The notes below the pieces were generated by a model. It saw nothing but the letters and a program-made list of their open reading frames with translations, did not search any database and was not told the origin of the DNA. A stretch of 64,000 bases of DNA from Himantopus leucocephalus (taxonomy: Eukaryota > Chordata > Aves > Charadriiformes > Recurvirostridae). Positions within the stretch are counted from its first letter, which is position 1, and every line of letters starts with the position of its first letter. The translations under genes and the position numbers were made by a program. The stretch covers positions 143,728,213 through 143,792,212 of the forward strand of contig RSEF01000001.1 in the NCBI GenBank assembly GCA_003993805.1. Reading direction: 5' to 3'. Below, piece after piece: positions 38,041 through 49,853 of this stretch.

Positions 38041-41000
38041 GGCCTCAACAGCATCGCCCTCCAACTCTTTTTTTCGTTCTGTGCACTCAAATATCAACCT
38101 TAATGCACAGCAAAAACCACAATTAGGAGAATCTGTTTAACCTAGCTATCGCAGTTGGGGTTTTTTGTTGGTTTGGGGTTTTTTTTCCAGCAAGATGATT
38201 TCACAACAAGAAAACTGAAACTCCAGAGTGAGAAATGCAAGGAATGTTACTGAAGCCAGATGAAGTATTTGAGTACAGTTCTATTACCCAGATATCTACA
38301 ACCTCTACTCTTTTTACTGAATAGATTAGGAGGTCCACAGAGAGTGTACAAGTTTCAGTGAGTCAGAAGATAATTGGAATATTCAAGTGCTCAGTACGTC
38401 TTCACTTACCAGCATAAGCACATTGTTCTCCTACAAAATGTAATATCCTGCATTAAAAACCAGCAAGTTTTAAAGTCTGATCTCCAGGTTGCTCAGATAA
38501 TCCAGAAGATTACTCAGAAGTGTGGTAGAGTGCCCAATATACTGAAGTACTAATTGCATCTATGTTCATGGATGCCTGTTATTTAAAGCATTTTCCAAAA
38601 AAGCAAGCTCCTCTCAGTTACTAGTGCGCAGCCAGCTTAAAGAACAGCAGTCTTAAAACAAAAATTTCCATCTGTACAGATTTTGCAGCTGTTGTAAGAG
38701 AAAGTAGGTTTGGCAAATGGCAAATTGGAAGGGGCATGCCACTAGGAAAAACTGGAGAGAGAAAAAGGTCTGATCATCTTTTGCTTAGTATTAATTTTGA
38801 GCAAGACAAAATACTCTACTGCAGTGTATAGTAATTACTGTTAATAACAACAGTGGTTTAAAAAAGAAAAAAAAAAGAAAAAAAACCAACAAAAAACTTC
38901 CAGAAAATATTTTGCATTAAAACAAATGAGGATGGAAATAACCAAGGCAAAATCATATCTTGCTGTAATATTTGCATTGCAATGTCACTTTTTCAACATT
39001 ACAGTGAAGGAATGAGGTTTCATCCTGGCGCAATCAAGTCCTTTTTGGGCTTTCTTCCCCTGCCTCTACCACTATAGCCAAGAGTGACACCCTATGATCC
39101 ACCCACTTGGAGCTGGAAAACCAGAGCATCACACCCCTTTACCAGATGTGTCATCTCCAATGCATCCAAAAGGACTTAACCCTCCTATGAGCATGGCTTC
39201 TGGAGTCTGTGCTCAGTATGATGCTACAGTGACTACAGGGAAGCCTCTTCAGAACATATGATGTATTTGTCCCTGGCAACTTCGTGCAGAGCAAGACAAC
39301 TGAAATAGTAAAACCTCTGCACTTATTACACTACCCAACTCCAGATTTTCCTCTGATTCTGACTAACTGGGTATTTAAAATTACATTTTAAGATTTACAT
39401 CCCTCTCCATCAGAAGTTTGGGAGAGACAGACTGTGCCATTTTCAAGACAGGCTGAACATCAGATCTTTTATTCATGTCAGGATTTCTTTGTTCCCACCT
39501 GGATATCATCCGTGGTAAGAACCTGAGTTACTGCATGTGATGAAGTTAATTTCTGTGTATCAACATTGTAGATTACACAGCATATCTTACCAATATTCTT
39601 CATTAAACAAACAATTGAATTAGAGTTGTTGCCAGATTTCTTGATACCCAGTAAGAGCTCCAGGAAGAGTTAACTCTGCAGTACCACAATAATCACCAAG
39701 TCCATGACCTCCTAGAAGGTATCTAAAAGATCACATATGTCAATTAATATCTATCTATAAAAGTAGTATTAGTAAAGTATTATTATAAGTAGAAATCTCA
39801 ATTTTCTTCATATTTATATGTGACAATATTCCAGTAAAAAAAAAAAAAAATCAAACAGTTTGTTGCCTTAATGTTGTCATGCTTAAAGTAACAGGTAATG
39901 TCATTAGTGCTTTGTGGCTCTTTTCTCTTTCCTGGCCCCCTCTGCTCACAGATGTTAATACAGAAAAGGATATTCCTTCCTCTACAACTTTCTGTTTGTT
40001 TTGTGGATTTTGGAGTTATATCTCATGAGTTTTGTACTGTTTACTCAAACTTTCCCCTGCAATTTTACATTTTACATAGCAGATAATATGATAAGTCCAT
40101 GAGTGGAATCTACCCAATAGATTTTGCATGTACAATAGACTTTTCACCACAAAGCCCCAGTATTTCAAGCAGTTGCAACACCTACAAGTCAGCTACTGAC
40201 CGCGATTTAACAGTAGCATGTATTATCACTAAAAATTATCACTAAAATGTGTGCCTCAAGATGCACCAGATCTACCACCTAAGCAAACCAATTAGTTCCA
40301 GATATATATGTCATTTTTTGCTCTGATGTTTTCCACACATGATTTGCAGAAAGATTTTCTGGTGGCAAAGGCCAAAAATGAACATTACTTCTAACTCCTA
40401 AATTATGCTGAGTTTCTTGATGGGCTTTTGTTCGCTAAGAATGGATACTCTTGCACTTTCAGCAGACTATATGAAAAATTAGTTATTTGGTTCCCTGTGA
40501 TGATTAATTGTTTATCAGAACTCCTAAACAGTGGGTTTTTTTCTCTTTTTCTAGATAATTTTTAAAAAGCTGGCTGAAGATGTAATCCTGACATAAGAAT
40601 GAAAGAGGAATCATCCCCATTACTGTGGAAGAAGGTTCACCAAGTGATTGAATAAATGGAAAGAGGCAGGAAATGAAGGTGCTATCAAGTCAATACACAT
40701 GTACTAAAGAATGAGTGGGCATTACTCACATAGGTATGAATAACACATTTTGATGTCTGTGCCATTTCGCATTAGCCCAGGATGTTTCACATGCACTTAT
40801 GATTATGGAAATAGAAACAGATTGTGAGTCAGAGAAAAAGTTGAGTCAGAATGAATATGTGAAGTGAGTAGAAAGGAATGATCATGGCCATTAACTTTGC
40901 CCGTGAAAGGTAATAAGGCAAGACCAGTCAAAGAACCAAAGCAAAAGGGCCACCCAAGGGGCAACTGGGTAAAATTTTCCAGATCTGTTGACAGCTGAAA

Positions 41001-42440
41001 TGACAGGTATTTCTATTGTCTGTAGCAGTTACATCTGCATGTTACAGAAGCTCAAATGACAGTTTATGTAAATCTTTTGGGCACTTTTTGTTGACATTAT
41101 TTCCTTCTGCCCTTGCATTTGTTATCTAAGACATGTTTGTATGTTAACTAAACAAGGTAAAATATAAATGCTTCCCCATGACAATGTAGGAAGTCAATAG
41201 GAGTGGTCTCACAGACTGTGAATATGAAAAAGACACAGATATTTGACTTCTTGATATCTGATTAATTTCACAGAGCTTGAAAGAGCTAGAATGCTGCAGT
41301 TGTAAATGCAACAGGGGAAATGTGCCAGAGAAACTTTCTGTAGGAAAATGGGATCAAAGAAAACCAGATTTCCTTATAAGATATTCATAGTTTTCTCTTT
41401 TGGCTAGTTCACAGTTAGCATGAGACTTGACTGTATAGAGTATTTTAGTATTGCAGCTCTGATTTACTGAAGGTTGTGTTAAGGGACAGAGAAATGTTAC
41501 CAAGATGTCAGTTTTATCAAATCATACCTCATTTAGTGCCTTGGCTTTGGGTCAGTAATTCTGTTAACAAAGAGGTATGTTTCCCAACATCAACTTAACT
41601 TCCTGAAACAAAAATCTAACTGACCAAAATGGTTTACAGCTCTTAAAGTCAGAGAAGATGTATTGTGCACACATACTTCTGAGCTTCAGCATGGTGGGAA
41701 AAAGTCACCCTATAATGACCCGATAAAATTCACCTTAATTTTTTTTCTGTTATGTCTATGTAAGTTTGGAATACATTATAAAATTCAGAGCAGTTCAGAT
41801 GAATTGGTTAAAGATGCTGTCTTGCTGGAAAGACACAATTTGCAAAGACAGGTAACCTCTTTATGAGGTGAATTTACATCACTGAGAAAAAAACAAAGCT
41901 TTCAGGTACACAAATACTTATTCAGGTCTGAAATATCAGAAGCATTTTGCAAAGCTAAACACAAATAGAGAACAAGACTCTGAGTTTAACTTGACTATTG
42001 AACAGTGACAACTGGGAGAAAAAGTTGCAGACAGCAAAGGAGCAATAGTAGGACATGATCATGGAGACAGGTGGTGATTATCTACTGTGGGTCAGAAATT
42101 AAAAGAGGTGACCCTAATCTGATGAATACATTTAGCTCATCATGTATATTTTACTTTACAACAGAAGGCATTGGCTTTCTTTTCTTACATTTCCATCATG
42201 ACAAAGAAGAAAATGCCATCATTCTAGAACTGAAAGCCTAGGTTCAGCCAGGTTTTGCTGACCCAGGAAAGATGATGAACTGATTTTTTTTATTGGTTTT
42301 TGAACATGACCTCTCAAAGGAATATGTTTTTCAGCCTAGTAGTGATGTCAGTTCCATCGCCTATCTATTCATTATTCCATTGTTATGACATTCCATAGTT
42401 ACAGAATAAGGTCTTGACGTTGCAGACAGGTGTATCTCTA
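38041..42440. other. Noncoding AT-rich stretch
   Basis: No gene or dispersed repeat recognised. It contains A-rich tracts near 38864-38895 and 39837-39850. Open frames are under 70 codons apart from the edge of the GC-rich patch. Confidence 0.6.
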
Positions 42441-42499
42441 AGCATAAGAGTAGCCCTACTAATCATAGAAGCATAAGAGTAGCTCTACTAATTATAGAA
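42441..42499. repeat. 29-bp tandem repeat abutting a CR1 3' end
   Basis: Two copies of a 29-bp unit beginning 'gcataagagtagc' (42442 and 42471) differ at two positions. The second copy runs directly into the CR1 terminal octamers at about 42494. Each unit ends in 'atcatagaa' or 'attatagaa', which resembles the CR1 octamer. Confidence 0.85.
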
Positions 42500-42596
42500 T
42501 CATAGAATGGTTTGGGTTGGAAGGGACCTTAAAGATCATCTAGTTCCAACGCCCCTGCCATGGGCAGGAACACCTTCCGCTAGACCAGGTTGCTCA
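42494..42596 (-). mobile_element. CR1 LINE 3'-end stub
   Basis: On the plus strand it starts with 'atagaatcatagaatgg', then 'tttgggttggaagggacctt', 'aagatcatctagttccaac', 'tgccatgggcagg' and 'ctagaccaggttgctca', which is the reverse complement of the last ~100 bp of avian CR1. It is close to the consensus I recall, so it is younger than the copies at 23.4 and 49 kb. The 5' truncation point is near 42596. Confidence 0.96.
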
Positions 42597-42797
42597 GATA
42601 TCACTGGATGAATTATGTTTAGCATATGCGTACAATATTGCAAATTTTGAAGTCTGTGTACAAATCCAGAGCACTTTTTTATTTTAGCAAGCTCGGGAAA
42701 GTTTAAGAGTTAATTTTAAATAAAAGCCTGTTAGAAGCTAAAAGGCCGATTTTCTGCATGATTGGTTGTCACAAAAAATTATCTTTCCACATCACAG

Positions 42798-42923
42798 CCA
42801 CCCCTACCTCAATTGGCACTAGTTGAAAAGCTTGTTGACAACACCAACAGAAAAGCCATGGACCGCATCAACAAGAACTCACTGTCTGATCTTAAAGCGG
42901 GTCCTTTGATTGATTTATTGAAG
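42798..42923 (+). CDS. Candidate internal coding exon of an unidentified gene
   Basis: A 126-bp segment (42 codons, open in the frame starting with its first base) is bounded by an acceptor-like 'tctttccacatcacag' on the left and 'AAG|GTGAGA' on the right, giving a phase-0 symmetric exon. The peptide begins Pro-Pro-Leu-Pro-Gln-Leu and contains 'NTNRKAMDRINKN' and 'LKAGPLIDLL'. It has a balanced, mostly helical-looking composition unlike the neighbouring chance frames, and third positions vary freely. I do not recognise the protein. The frame stays open to 43076 beyond the donor, but that part is low-quality Ser/Gly/Thr sequence. No partner exon was found within this window. It could be a chance frame with fortuitous splice sites. 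Confidence 0.28.
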
Positions 42924-45900
42924 GTGAGAACAGCTGTGTGTGGACAAATCCAAACACTCTCCAGTCAAGAGTTTCAGATTGGGAATCCTTCTGGGATTTC
43001 TACCACAGGAAATCCAGCAGCCACTCCAAGCCAGGGATCCTGGCAGAGGTCTGCTCCACAACTGTTTTGGGTCTAGCTGCTCTGCACTACTTGAACATAT
43101 ACTGCTCCACACAGTAATCAGTCCCAGCTGGCTCCCGGAAGAGGCTCCCAAACAGCTCTCCAGCCAAAAACAACAACAAATAATCAAACTGTATTAAAAT
43201 TTTTCCAAATGCCAGCCCATGCTGGTGTTTGCCATAGCATATGAAGCTCCATATGTTGTTTTTTGTAACGTCAACTTTGAATTCATCACTTCTTCCTGCA
43301 CTGAGTCTCTTTTCTTCTGCGTTTTGGATTTTGTAGTATCAACCACATCTGAGATTTTCTCCCTCTGCTGACTCGCTTCTGAACAGTGCTGTGCAACATG
43401 AGCCTTTGCCCAACACAATCCAGGGCTTTAACCATCATCTCCGAGATCCTTGTAAATGTACAACTATTACCAGTAAGTCTTGCTCTAGACCAGTACATTC
43501 TTTTGAATGGTAATTTATAACATTTATACCTGTCAGTAGTTTCTTGTCATATCCTTTGCTCTCAGTGCTGACCAAATTTCCCATTAGAGACCTTTTTTAC
43601 CATCCAGTATAAAATTAATTTTGGAGTCCCCAACCCAATGGCAAGATTGGCTTATCAGCTGCGAAACAGCCATTCCTGGAATCAATAAAACCACCAAATG
43701 CACCAGGACCACCTATGATCAGAAGCCATGCTACTTTATCTTCTGATACCCCTTCTGGTCTATTTCTCCATTCGGATTGTTTTCTTTTCTTTTTTCTGAT
43801 CCCAAATATTCTTCAGAGAGTCTAAGCAACCAGAGTTTTACTTCACCCATTTGTTTTTCTTTTTCTAATAGCAGAGCCACCTGTGGTATGAGAACTAAGC
43901 TAATACCATATGACTTTTCTAAGAGCATCTTCAAAGTAACTAATGTAAGAACTTGCTTTAAAAAAAGGTGTCTTCAGCCTCTTCATAAGGGTTTTCTTTC
44001 TCTCTTGGTCTTAAAAAATCTAGTCATGAAATTATCTTTTCAAACTTATGTGAGCTTTTGTCATATTGCGAAATCCAGGAGGGAAGACGCCATTAAATAG
44101 GAAATGAAGCTTTTATTTTTCATCAAAAAAAAGAAAAAATACGAAAGTTTTTTGTGATTATCAAGCAACATGCAAAGTCTAAAACGAAATTTAACTAAAG
44201 AACCTCCCAAAATTATTTAGAAGTGGGATGCTCCTTTGTCATCAGCATCCCTAGAGTCTTTGTGAGACTATCAGCTAATTCTGCATGTGGTATGTTGTAA
44301 ATAAAGTATCACACAAATGCTTTTCTTCCTGTAGCAGAACCAAGTGATTAATGCAACTCTGCTGTGCTCTTCGCCCTTCACTTTAATGAGTCACACAGGC
44401 TGGATAATGGTGGCCTCGCATCCTTTTCAGTTAGGGTTTATTTGAATACTTGTTAATTTTTCAGGGCCACTATAATCAGGATGTTACGTATTAAAGGAGG
44501 CGTGCAAGATTACAGCTTTTGACACTCTCCCATCTTAAAAATAAATTTAGCAATTATGATAAGATGAAATCATCTCCTGTTTTTCTGAGAAACAGGGAAA
44601 AGCTTTATTTTTTTAAAAATTAAAGAATAACTGGTCTCCGACTTACTCCATTAGGAGTTTTGGGACTGAGCAACCAACAGAAGGATTCCTCATTTAAATG
44701 CTAATCTTTCAAGCCCATGAGCTGAATGCTCTGGATCCCTGTCTGGGGCAAGAAGGAGCAGGCACCAGCAAGCAGACAACCACTATTGTACCCTGAGTGC
44801 CAAGGCAGCTCCCTGAGTCTTTCCACACCTATAATGAGGAGCTGATACATACAACAGCGTGTGTCACCCTTCCCCTGCGCCCTGCCTGTAGCCATGCATT
44901 TGCAAGGGCAACCTCCCCTCAGACTTAAGTGATCAGACTGTGTCCAGACACAGATACTTGACTGGACTCGGTACTAAGGGTGAGAGGGCTGATAAAGACA
45001 TTTGACACTTCACAGTCCTAGAAAAAAAAAAAAAGAAAGAAACAGAAAACAAAAACTAATCAGCCACACCAGTCCCTATGCACTTCTGCAAATCCTATCA
45101 ACTGCGAAACTGTAAAACCATATCCTGGGGCACAGCAGGGAGCCAATAGCATCTGTAGCCCTCATCCTAACCCTGTTGAAATTCAGGCCCTGGGAGCATC
45201 AAGCATCATACATTGTTTTTCTTTTGTAATCTGTGTACTAATTAGTATCCGACACCCTTGAATCACAGATCTAACCACTTATGACAAGCAGAATGTACTT
45301 TCTCCTGTATAGGCCCTCCTCCCGCTTCATGTCAGTAGCGAAAACAGGACCAAACAAAATCATTCTGTGACTTTGGTTTCCATGGTTGCCAAGGTTGGTA
45401 CTCATCTCACCAAATGCAGATGTCTACATCTGCACAGCCCTGGGTGCTTCTAGAGCACAATCTCTTTCACCTTGTGCAAGGTGAATCCCACAGTGTCTAT
45501 TGCTTCAAAAGGGCCTTGATAAGATGTAATTGTGTGAACTGCATCTATCTAATGTTTGAATCTCACTCAAACTGTCCTCTCCTTAATTTACTCAGGGTTT
45601 CCACATGGTCCTCCATACAAAAATTAAGCTGCTTAGTTGGCCAGATCAGCAACAATCATAGCATAGCCATCATCAGGCAAACTTAAAAAGTTATCCACAT
45701 ATACTTCAAGCAGAGCACTGGTAGAAATTTGAAACAGGTTTTTTTTTTTTTAATATACAAATATTTGCGATGCTCAGATGCCATCGGTCTTACTTGTAAG
45801 GAGATTCTTTTTATAGAAAGAGATAGACTATTATTTCTTACAATTTTTCTCCACTGAGAAAGAAACATGTTTGCTTTCTCATGTCTGCTGAAATGTTAGT

Positions 45901-45935
45901 TTATACCACTGCGGAATATGTGCAGAATGCCACTT
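42924..45935. other. Noncoding stretch, possible decayed gene copy on the minus strand
   Basis: No confirmed gene. On the minus strand between about 44093 and 43190 several Lys/Glu-rich frames follow one another with interrupting stops and frame changes, and the first starts Met-Ala-Ser-Ser-Leu-Leu-Asp-Phe. This is compatible with an old processed pseudogene, though I recognise no parent. A-rich tracts lie near 45020 and a T-run near 45739-45750. Confidence 0.35.
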
Positions 45936-46935
45936 GGATGGCTCAATGTCCAAGTGGTGACCAGTGATGAGTGGCATTCCTCAGGGGTTGGTTAATGGGT
46001 CCAGTGCTGTTCAATATCTTTGTCAGCAACGTGGACAATGGGATTGAGTCCAACTTCAGCAAGTTTGCCAACAACACCAAGCTGTGTGGAGTGGTCAACA
46101 CTCTGGAGGGAAGGGATGCCATCCAGAGGGACCTGGACAGGCTGGGAGACGTGGGCCCCTGCAAACCTCATGAAGTTTAACAAGACCAAGTGCAAGGTCC
46201 TGAACGTGGGACAGGGCAATCACATGCACAAATAAAGGCTGGGTGGAGAATGGATTGAGAGCAGCCCTGAGGAGAAGCGGTGTTGGTGGATGAGACGATC
46301 AACATGAGCCACCAATGCGCACTTACAGCCCAGAAAGCCAATGGTATCCTGGGCTGCATCAAAAGAATTGTGGCCAGCAGGTCAAGGGAAGTGATTCTGC
46401 CCCTCTGCTCCACTCTCATGAGACCCCGCCTGGAGTACTGCGTCCATCTCCGGGGTCCCCAGTACAAGAAAGACATGGACCTGTTGGAGCGGTTCCAGAG
46501 TACGGCCACGAAGATGAGCAGAGGGATGGAGCACCTCTCCTATGAAGAGAGGCTGAAAGAGTTGGTGTTGTTCAGCCTGGAGAAGAGAAGGCTCTGGGGA
46601 CCTTCCAGTATTTAAAGGGGACCTACAGAAAAGATGGGGATGGACTCTTTATCAGGGAGCGTAGAGATATGATGGAGGTAACGGTTTTAAACTGAAAGAG
46701 GATAGATTTAGATTAGATATTAGGAAGAAATTGTTTACTCTGAGGGTGGTGAGACACCAGAACAGGCTGCCCAGGGAAGTTGTGAATGCCCCATCTCTGG
46801 AAGTGTTTCAAGGCCAGGTTGGATGGGGCTTTGAGCAACCTGGTCAAGTGGAAAGTGTCCCTGCCCACGGCAGGGGGACTGGAACTAGATGATCTTTAAG
46901 GTCCCTTCCAACTCTAACCATTCTATGATTCTATG
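45936..46935 (+). mobile_element. CR1 LINE, about 1 kb, ORF2 C-terminal part plus 3' end
   Basis: Collinear with avian CR1 from the reverse-transcriptase core ('gctcaatgtccaagtgg', 'cctcaggggttggt') to the terminal octamers 'attctatgattctatg' at 46921-46935. The plus-strand frame 45971-46180 reads through the RT catalytic box, but the Asp-Asp pair of the expected FADD motif is Asn-Asn here (codons aac aac at 46070-46075), so the enzyme would be dead even without the frameshifts that follow. A second frame, 46280-46615, covers the region after the RT core, including 'QKANGILGCIKR'. Truncated at the 5' end, inserted in plus orientation. Confidence 0.96.
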
Positions 46936-48949
46936 TTTCTGAAATCTATTGCTATCAATTGTTCATTGAGAGAAATGTAGAATCATTGTTCGTGAAGAGT
47001 CTGCATAGAGTTGTAAAAAGACAATTATCTTGTTTTCTCTGTCTTGTCTGTCCAATTTAGAAAGAGGCTTGGGCCATGGACCAACTATGTTTTTGACAGT
47101 ATATTCAGCTGTTTTGAACAGTTCTCAGCAGAGATATTTTTCAGTACACAGGTGAGGAGATTTTGGCAAACATTTGATCTAGCTGCAAAGGTGGTCAACA
47201 CAGATACACGCTGAGTAACTGGAACATCAGTGGGGTGGTTCAGTTTAGTGCAGGGATTTTGAGAAGTAAGCAACCAAAAGACCTAAAGATATGCATAGAA
47301 AAACTGCAAAGAGTCCGTAGAAGAAGACTATTTGGGCTGCTCGACAAAAAGTCCCTACCCTGCCTATTTATGCCTTCCTTTTATCCTGAATTCTGACTTT
47401 CAGCAAAAATGTGAAACTGCTAAAATCCACCAGGAGACAGGCATGGGTGGTTTTAATGAATGCTATCAGACAGAAATACACCAAAAAAAATGAGAGGGTA
47501 TGTCTACATGCTGTAATAAAGCATAAAAGACAGATTTAGCCCAAATTAACATAAGCAGAACTAGCTCTAGTAGTGTAGGTTGCCCCTGTGTTAGCCTAGA
47601 GCTGTGCTTGAGCTAATCAGTCTTCTGGAGAGTAGAGGACTTTTCATATGGGCAGAGTATGTTTTGGCATGAGACAGAATCTTCACGTGACACTGTGCTG
47701 CTTGCTTTGGATGTAGCTGTTCACTTCAGTGTGACCCAGCTTTCTCAATCGGACCCTCAGCCATGCAGTGAGGACACGGCGCGACCTGCCTGCTCCNAGC
47801 GCGACCCGCCTGCTCCTCCATTTCCAGAAGCAGAGATGTGCACTGAGCAGAGCCCTGTCAGACCACTGCGGTGTCACGAGGATCCAGGTGCTCCAGCATG
47901 TTTTTGCTTTAACCTTCAGGTGAATAAATAACACACTGTATTTGGGGCCAGAACGTCCAGAAAGGACTGGCCCATCTGAAAAATAGCAATTGCGAGGACA
48001 AGATGCAATTCACCTCTCCCCATACACACACATGAATTAGCCAAAGTGCCTGTGAAGATGTTGTACACAGCTTTGCATTTTCTGATAACTTTTATGGCTT
48101 TTATACTTTGGAAACAGAAATCCCATTTCATAAAATAAATCTCTCACAAAGCACATTCTTTAGAAGTGCTTCACACTACTACCAAAATCCACTTTTGGAT
48201 CATAGTTTTGCCTTCCTGTCCAAGTGTAGCTACTCATGCCTGCTGGAAATAGTGGACAAATGGCTACATCTGATGCTTTTAGAAGGAATTCAACCCTGCA
48301 ATTAACTGCCTTCAGAGCTAATGGAGAAGAGGTGATCTCAATTTTCAGAGATCACATTCAGCGGACTCGTTGTAGTCCAGATAGATTGTGCTTACATGAC
48401 TCCCTGTGTCTACTACCATTCCAGAGGAGTGTTTCTATGGTCTTCCCCTTCTCTAATTCTTGCAATCTACCTGCATGAGAATAAGGGAGCAGATCAAGCA
48501 CAGAACATATGTTTCTTTCCTTCAGTCTACACAGAAGTAAATGTGCAGAGATTTCCCAGAGAGTTGGAGAAAATGTCAAGTTCTTTTTCCTAGTCAACGG
48601 CATGGGAGGAGCAGCATGAGGTGGTCCTGATGTTCACAAGTGAACCGTGCCAGGAAAATGGAGGTAGCACAAGGGGCGCCCTGCCAAGAGAAGGACCCTG
48701 CAGACAGGCAGAGCAAACACATGTCCAGCTTCCTGCTTCTTAGAAAACAGAGAACAAAAAGGTTGATGTGACCAAGGTAAGAAAGGACATAGACTCTCAG
48801 GACAAGGGAAGCTGGAAACACATGACTTCAGTCATCAGGAGGAGGCTTTCCCACATCCACTTGCAACAGAAAAGGAACAAGTCCTGCTGGGGGGAGGCTC
48901 GGGGCTGGACATCTCTTTCTTCAGATTAGGACTAACGCTATCAGAATAA
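46936..48949. other. Noncoding stretch between two CR1 copies
   Basis: No gene recognised. It contains an 18-bp duplication around a single N at 47797. The last ~300 bp (from about 48600) could be the decayed N-terminal part of ORF1 of the CR1 that follows, but I cannot align it with confidence. Confidence 0.5.
47779..47816. repeat. 18-bp direct repeat around a single N
   Basis: 'gcgcgacctgcctgctcc' (47779-47796) and 'gcgcgacccgcctgctcc' (47799-47816) differ by one base and flank the N at 47797. Same signature as the other N-centred duplications, so probably an unmerged contig overlap. Confidence 0.85.
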
Positions 48950-48979
48950 TTTTTCAAGTGTTAGTGGCCAGTGGACCCC

Positions 48980-49454
48980 CTTCTGTAGGAAGGAGAAGCA
49001 CCCCTTTGCCAGTCAGACCTATCATCCCAGCAGATTTGGTGCTGGAGCAGCTTTGCCTGGAGCCCAGATCCATGATGCTGTAGAGAGATTGCCAAGGCCC
49101 AGGCAGATGCCTGACTGCTCGCCTTTATTGCTTGTCCACATGGATACCAGTGATACAGCCACAGAAAACCCTGAGCAAACTAAAGACCATAAAGCCTCAG
49201 GAGGAAAGGTGAGGGGATCAGGGGCCCAAGTGGTGTTCTTGTTAATCCTTACAGTCACAGGGGGAGGCCCTGAAAGGAGCAGGCCAGTGTCTGACTGCAC
49301 AGCTGGGATCACTAGCAAGGACTCAGCTTCCTTCACCATGTTGTCTTGTCTGACTATGAGCAAGGACTGCTGAGAAGGGAGGGAATGCATTGGACCAAGA
49401 GAGAGAGAGAACTTTGGGGCCATGTTTGTTGAACTGCTGAGATCTTTAAACTAG
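48980..49454 (+). pseudogene. CR1 ORF1 remnant (SGNH/esterase-like domain)
   Basis: CR1 ORF1 proteins carry a C-terminal esterase-like domain with the conserved stretches 'PGARIRDV-ERLPR', 'LLLIHVGTNDTA' and 'GAQVVFSSIL'. The plus-strand frame at 49053-49373 reads 'PGAQIHDAVERLPR', then 'LLLVHMDTSDTATENPEQ', then 'GAQVVFLLIL', the same three blocks in order with the expected spacing. The Gly-Thr-Asn of the 'GTND' block is replaced by Asp-Thr-Ser, and the upstream Gly-Asp-Ser block is eroded, so the domain is inactive. After a frame change the nucleotide sequence still matches the end of ORF1: 'ctttaaactagattcacc' at 49445-49462 contains the usual TAG stop. It belongs to the internally deleted CR1 around it. 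Confidence 0.78.
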
Positions 49455-49589
49455 ATTCACCAAGAAACAAGGGCTGAAGTCCAGAGATGAAAGAGAAGCT
49501 GCAAACAGAGGAGATATGCAAGAGAGAAGGCCCCCAGAGGGACTTTTGCATTCTGGCTCAGAAGGGAAGTTCATTCAGAGGCTTTCTTC

Positions 49590-49853
49590 TACTGCTTGTA
49601 CAGAGCTCACGTGCAAAGCCTGGACAACAGAAGGACCCACAAGTCCTGGCACAGTGATAGGGCTACAACAGGACTAGGATGGTGGTGACATGGTAAGATG
49701 CTGCACCCAGAATAGGACCATGGTTCTAGATGAGTACAAGCTGATCAGGAAAAAGAGGCAGGGAAGAAGAGAGGAAGCAGTCATGCTCTGTGCTAAGGAG
49801 CTCTTTAACTGTGTAGATCTCCAGTATGAAACTGGAAGTGAGCCTCTAGCTCA
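49590..49853 (+). pseudogene. CR1 ORF2 endonuclease N-terminal remnant
   Basis: Just after the ORF1 remnant, 'cttgtacagagctcacgtgcaa' resembles the start of the endonuclease domain (the 'TNARSLGNK' block). Further on the frame 49690-49995 reads 'DEYKLIRKKRQGRR' and 'DLQYETGSEP', matching the family's 'DGYKLFRKDRQGRKGGGVALYVK' and 'ELQYEAGEKP' blocks. The segment that should hold the catalytic Glu ('ETWW') is out of frame and altered. Similarity stops near 49853, before the 'VCYRPP' block, so the domain is both mutated and truncated. Confidence 0.72.

Noticed and set aside
37621..38097. 158-codon minus-strand frame over the GC-rich patch
   Set aside because: Overlapping long frames exist on both strands, which is explained by GC-rich composition. 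No domain or splice support.
49022..49423. 133-codon minus-strand frame
   Set aside because: Antisense shadow of the CR1 ORF1 remnant on the plus strand.
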